Assembly (NCBI GenBank): GCA_046594215.1
Contig: JBKJPX010000009.1
Coordinates: forward strand, 62,001 to 126,000
Origin: Panacagrimonas sp046594215
Lineage (GTDB): Bacteria > Pseudomonadota > Gammaproteobacteria > Nevskiales > Nevskiaceae
Direction: 5' to 3'
Length of the DNA stretch: 64,000 bases
Positions 60,984 through 64,000 of the stretch are shown here, piece by piece. The position numbers and the translations under genes were made by a program. The number at the start of each line of letters is the position of its first letter. Positions within the stretch are counted from its first letter, which is position 1. Under the pieces are notes generated by a model, which worked only from the letters and a program-made list of their open reading frames with translations, was not told the DNA's origin and ran no database searches.

Positions 60984-62609
60984 TCAGGTCATCGCGAATC
61001 CCTGGTAACCGCTCGCCCTCACGTCCTCGCACTGCTGGCGATACGCACCCACACCGCCGATATACGACAGCAGGCGCGGCAGCTTGCCCTCGACGTTGCT
61101 GCCCATGTACCAGGACTTGGTCTTGGGGATCAGCGTCATGTTCGCGACCTCGTCGTGATGCGCTATCCAGCGCTCTTCCATTTCCATCGTCGGCTCGACC
61201 TGGGTCGCGCCCTGTGCACGCGAGTACTTGATGCAGTCGCTGATCCAGTCCACCTGCTGCTGAAGGCAGGTCGGCACGTTGCAGAACGCCGCGGCCGGGG
61301 CGAACGGCGCCATCGTGGTGAACAGGTTGGGGTAGCCATGCACGGCGAGGCCCATCGTCGTGCGGATGCCCTTCTTCCAGCTGTCCTTGAGCGAGACGTT
61401 GTCGCGACCGCGGATGTCGATGGCCGACAGCGCACCCGTACCGGTGTCGAAGCCGGTGGCGAAGATCAGGATGTCCAGCGGGTACTCGCGCTCCGATGTC
61501 CGGATGCCGCTCGCGGTGATCGCCTCGATCTTCTCGGCGTTCACGTCGACCAGGTAGACGTTGTCCTGGTTGAACGTCTCGTAGTACCGCGTCTCGAGTG
61601 GCACGCGGCGCGTGCCGAAACCGTACTCGGTGGGCACCAGCTTGTCGGCGACCTTCGGGTCCTTGATGCGCGCACGGATCTTGGCCCGCACGAACCTGGA
61701 GATCTCCTCGTTGACCTCGGCGTCGGTGAACAGATCGCGGAAGCCGCCGATCCACATGGACAGCGAACCGTCCGCCCACAGGCGCTCGAGGATCTCCTCG
61801 CGCGCCTTCGGTGCGGTCTCGCGATAGGTCTTCTCCTCGAAGTCGTAATCGAAGCCGGCGAACGTGCCATGCACGCGCTTCCGAAGCTCCGGGTAGGCCG
61901 CGCGGAAACGCGCGTGGTCCTCGGCGTCGTACTTCGGGTTCTGCATCGGCACCGCGTAGTTCGGGGTGCGCTGGAAGACGGTGAGCTGGCCGGCCGTCTT
62001 GCCCACGGTCTGAATGACCTGGATCCCGGTGGCGCCCGTGCCGATCACGCCGACGCGCTTGCCCGAGAAATCCACGTCGTCCTTGGGCCAGCGCGCCGTG
62101 TGGAAGATCTGGCCCCTGAATTTCTCGTGACCCTGGAAGGGCGGAACCAGCGGCGCCGAGATGCCGCCCGTGCACATGACCACGTACTGGCAGTTGAAGA
62201 TCTCGCCGTTGACGGTGGTCACGTTCCAGCGCCCCGTCGCCTCGTCGTACTTCGACGATCTCACGCGCGTGTTGAACTGGATGTGATCGCGCAGCTTGAA
62301 CTTGTTGGCGACGTGGTTGAGATAGCGCTCCACCTCGGCCTGCTCGGGAAAACGCTCGGGCCAGGTCCACTCGTTGAGCAGGTCGTCCGAGAACCAGTAC
62401 TGGTAGACGTAGGACTGCGAGTCGACGCGCGCGCCGGGGTAGCGGTTCCAGTACCAGGTGCCCCCGACGCTGGTGCCCGCCTCGAGGACCTTCACCTTGA
62501 GACCCTGCTCGCGCAGGCGATAGAGCTGGTAGAGACCGGAAATCCCTGCGCCCACGACGACCGCGTCGCAGGACTGGATCGCGGGCTTGACGCCGCTGGC
62601 GAAAGACAT
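60984..62609 (-). CDS. Baeyer-Villiger-type flavin monooxygenase
   Basis: A 541-residue class B monooxygenase resembling cyclohexanone/phenylacetone-type enzymes. FAD motif VVVGAGISGLYQLY near residues 17-30, GGTWYWNRYPGARVDSQSYVYQ, canonical fingerprint FRGQIFHTARWP (164-175, His170 present), NADPH motif VIGTGATGIQVIQ and FATGFDTGTGAL. GAGGAG is 8 nt before the ATG at 62609. It follows another homologue on the same strand by 168 bp, so the two may be tandem duplicates. Substrate is probably a cyclic or aryl ketone. Confidence 0.92.
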   Translation of the reverse strand: MSFASGVKPAIQSCDAVVVGAGISGLYQLYRLREQGLKVKVLEAGTSVGGTWYWNRYPGARVDSQSYVYQYWFSDDLLNEWTWPERFPEQAEVERYLNHVANKFKLRDHIQFNTRVRSSKYDEATGRWNVTTVNGEIFNCQYVVMCTGGISAPLVPPFQGHEKFRGQIFHTARWPKDDVDFSGKRVGVIGTGATGIQVIQTVGKTAGQLTVFQRTPNYAVPMQNPKYDAEDHARFRAAYPELRKRVHGTFAGFDYDFEEKTYRETAPKAREEILERLWADGSLSMWIGGFRDLFTDAEVNEEISRFVRAKIRARIKDPKVADKLVPTEYGFGTRRVPLETRYYETFNQDNVYLVDVNAEKIEAITASGIRTSEREYPLDILIFATGFDTGTGALSAIDIRGRDNVSLKDSWKKGIRTTMGLAVHGYPNLFTTMAPFAPAAAFCNVPTCLQQQVDWISDCIKYSRAQGATQVEPTMEMEERWIAHHDEVANMTLIPKTKSWYMGSNVEGKLPRLLSYIGGVGAYRQQCEDVRASGYQGFAMT

Positions 62610-62777
62610 CGGAAAGCTCCTCAGCTTTTTTGGTGCCGGCTGGGTCGATCTGTCGTCGCCCATGCCGGACAAGGAACGCGGCGCGCCGTTCTGTCGACGC
62701 GCCACACCCGGACTTCAGCCGCGCGGATGTCGGAAGCGCCGAAGGGCGCCTCCGCATCCTCTTCGTGGACGTGCGCG

Positions 62778-64000
62778 CTAGCTCAGCGCAAAGCCCTTGT
62801 AGCCGCCCGACTTGATGTCCTCGCAGGCCTGCCGGTAGGTGTGCACGCCGCCGGGGTACGACAGCAACCGACGCGGCTTGCCCGGTACGTTCGAGCCCAT
62901 GTACCAGGAGTGGGACTTCGCGAACAGCGAGGAGTTGGAGATGCCGTCGTGGTGTTCCACCCACTCGTTTTCCTTCTCGGCGGTCGGCTCGATCACCTTG
63001 AGGTTGCTGGTGCGCATCCACGAGATGGTGTCCGCGATCCAGCCGGCCTGCTGCTGCAGGCAGGTGGTCATGTTGCACAGCGCCGCCGCGGGCGCGAGCG
63101 GCGCGCCGGTGGTGAACAGGTTCGGATAGCCGTGCACCTGCAGGCCCAGCGTGGTGCGGATTTCCTTGCCCCACTCCTCCTTCAGCGAACGACCGCCACG
63201 GCCGCGGATATCCATGCGCGTCAGCGCGCCGCTGCCGGCATCGAAGCCCGTGGCCAGGATCAGCACGTCGAACTCATGCACCTTGCCATCGGAGGTCTTC
63301 ACTCCCTCCGGCACGACTTCCGTGATCCCCGTCTTGTGGCAGTTCACCGCCGTGACGTTGGGGCGCAGGAACGCTTCCAGGTAGCCGCTTTCCAGCGGCA
63401 CGCGGTGGATGCCGAAGCCGTGGTTGGACGGGATCAAGGTTTCCCAGAGGTCCGGGCGTGACTTCAGACGCTCCTGCATCTTGTTGCGCACGAATGCGGA
63501 GATCTCCTCGCTGGCTTCCTTGAAGAAGAAGATCTCCGTGTACGCCGCCAGCCACAGCGACAGCGACCCGTCCGCCCACAGGCGCTCGTACACCGCGTGA
63601 CGTTCCTCGGGCGTCTGGTCGTGCCACTTACCATTGGTGAAGTCGTAGTCGAAGCCGGCGTACGTGCTGTTGACCTGCTTCGCGATTTCCTTGTAGCGCG
63701 TCTTGAAGTCCGCGCGGTCCGCATCGCTGTACTTCGGATTGCGCATCGGCGTGATGTAGTTCGGATTGAGCACGAACACCGTCAGATGACCCACCTCGGC
63801 GGCGATGGTCTGGATCACCTGGATGCCGGTGGCGCCCACTCCGACGATGCCGACGCGCTTGCCGGCAAGGTCCACCTTCTCCCGCGGCCAGCGCGCCGTA
63901 CTCACCAGCTGTCCCTTGAAAGTTTTCTGGCCCTTGAACAGGTCCGTCATCGGCGCGGACAGCATGCCGGTGCAGCTGATGAAGTACTGGGCATCCAACT
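62778..64000 (-). CDS. Baeyer-Villiger-type flavin monooxygenase (N-terminus outside window)
   Basis: At least 407 residues; the start lies beyond base 64000. The visible part begins before the fingerprint, which reads FKGQLVSTARWP with Ser in the place of the usual His. The NADPH motif IVGVGATGIQVIQ, LATGFDAGSGALTRMDIRGR and the C-terminal SWYMGSNVPGKPRRLLSYPGG region all match the neighbour at 60984, indicating gene duplication followed by divergence. The gene ends with a TAG at 62778-62780. The FAD motif cannot be checked here. Confidence 0.9.
   Translation of the reverse strand, partial: LDAQYFISCTGMLSAPMTDLFKGQKTFKGQLVSTARWPREKVDLAGKRVGIVGVGATGIQVIQTIAAEVGHLTVFVLNPNYITPMRNPKYSDADRADFKTRYKEIAKQVNSTYAGFDYDFTNGKWHDQTPEERHAVYERLWADGSLSLWLAAYTEIFFFKEASEEISAFVRNKMQERLKSRPDLWETLIPSNHGFGIHRVPLESGYLEAFLRPNVTAVNCHKTGITEVVPEGVKTSDGKVHEFDVLILATGFDAGSGALTRMDIRGRGGRSLKEEWGKEIRTTLGLQVHGYPNLFTTGAPLAPAAALCNMTTCLQQQAGWIADTISWMRTSNLKVIEPTAEKENEWVEHHDGISNSSLFAKSHSWYMGSNVPGKPRRLLSYPGGVHTYRQACEDIKSGGYKGFALS

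Noticed and set aside
60895..63174. A 759-codon minus-strand frame spanning two monooxygenase genes
   Set aside because: It is a shifted reading of the two real genes and crosses their intergenic gap without a domain of its own.

Overview
The window is about 64 kb of high-GC (roughly two-thirds G+C by eye), densely coded bacterial chromosome. The organism looks like a free-living, aerobic gammaproteobacterium. The main reason is the aa3-type cytochrome oxidase locus (coxB-coxA-small ORF-ctaG-coxC, twin-TM protein, SURF1, CxxxC protein, ctaA, ctaB), whose gene order is the one I remember from pseudomonads and relatives. The bioB-bioF-bioD cluster fits. Steroidobacter/Nevskia-like groups would fit the many acyl-CoA dehydrogenases and Baeyer-Villiger-type flavoproteins, but that is inference. 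I see no rRNA, tRNA, CRISPR array, phage genes or insertion-sequence transposase.

Layout. 0-5 kb: the end of a radical SAM protein, an NTF2-like protein, a lipocalin, a cobalt-type nitrile hydratase (beta then alpha) and a DUF3047 protein. 5-13.7 kb: a CoA-thioester catabolic block. On the minus strand, two acyl-CoA dehydrogenases, a Rieske oxygenase and a PaaX-type regulator overlap or nearly touch; on the plus strand are an enoyl-CoA hydratase, an AidB-like dehydrogenase, an ArsR/SRPBCC pair and a GST. 13.7-25 kb: an MBL protein, a DUF1615 lipoprotein and the cytochrome oxidase structural and assembly genes. 25-28.8 kb: biotin synthesis and comF. 28.8-32.8 kb: a second dehydrogenase operon, whose SDR gene is broken by a 101-bp hairpin-rich insert. 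32.9-35.8 kb: adenylate kinase and a proton-pumping pyrophosphatase. 35.8-43 kb: a Wadjet/MksBEFG-like SMC defence operon (jetA-jetB-jetC-jetD order) with an AAA/DUF4143 ATPase gene 7 bp upstream of jetA. 43-51 kb: soluble pyrophosphatase, DUF3293, a class III nucleotide cyclase, a PYROXD2-like oxidoreductase, a large MalT-like LuxR regulator and a DUF6496 protein. 51-64 kb: an oxygenase island with an AraC regulator, four flavin monooxygenases of the Baeyer-Villiger type (one fused to an esterase), a disordered Gln-rich protein, a ferritin-like hydrolase family protein, a fatty acid desaturase, a second PaaX regulator and a crotonase.

How it fits together: the two PaaX regulators, the crotonases, the five acyl-CoA dehydrogenases and the ketone monooxygenases suggest degradation of cyclic, terpenoid or steroid-like ketones into CoA thioesters, feeding an aa3 oxidase. 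The most notable items are the divergent Wadjet-like operon, the oxygenase-esterase fusion, the changed fingerprint histidine in two of the four monooxygenases, and the 101-bp element in the SDR gene.
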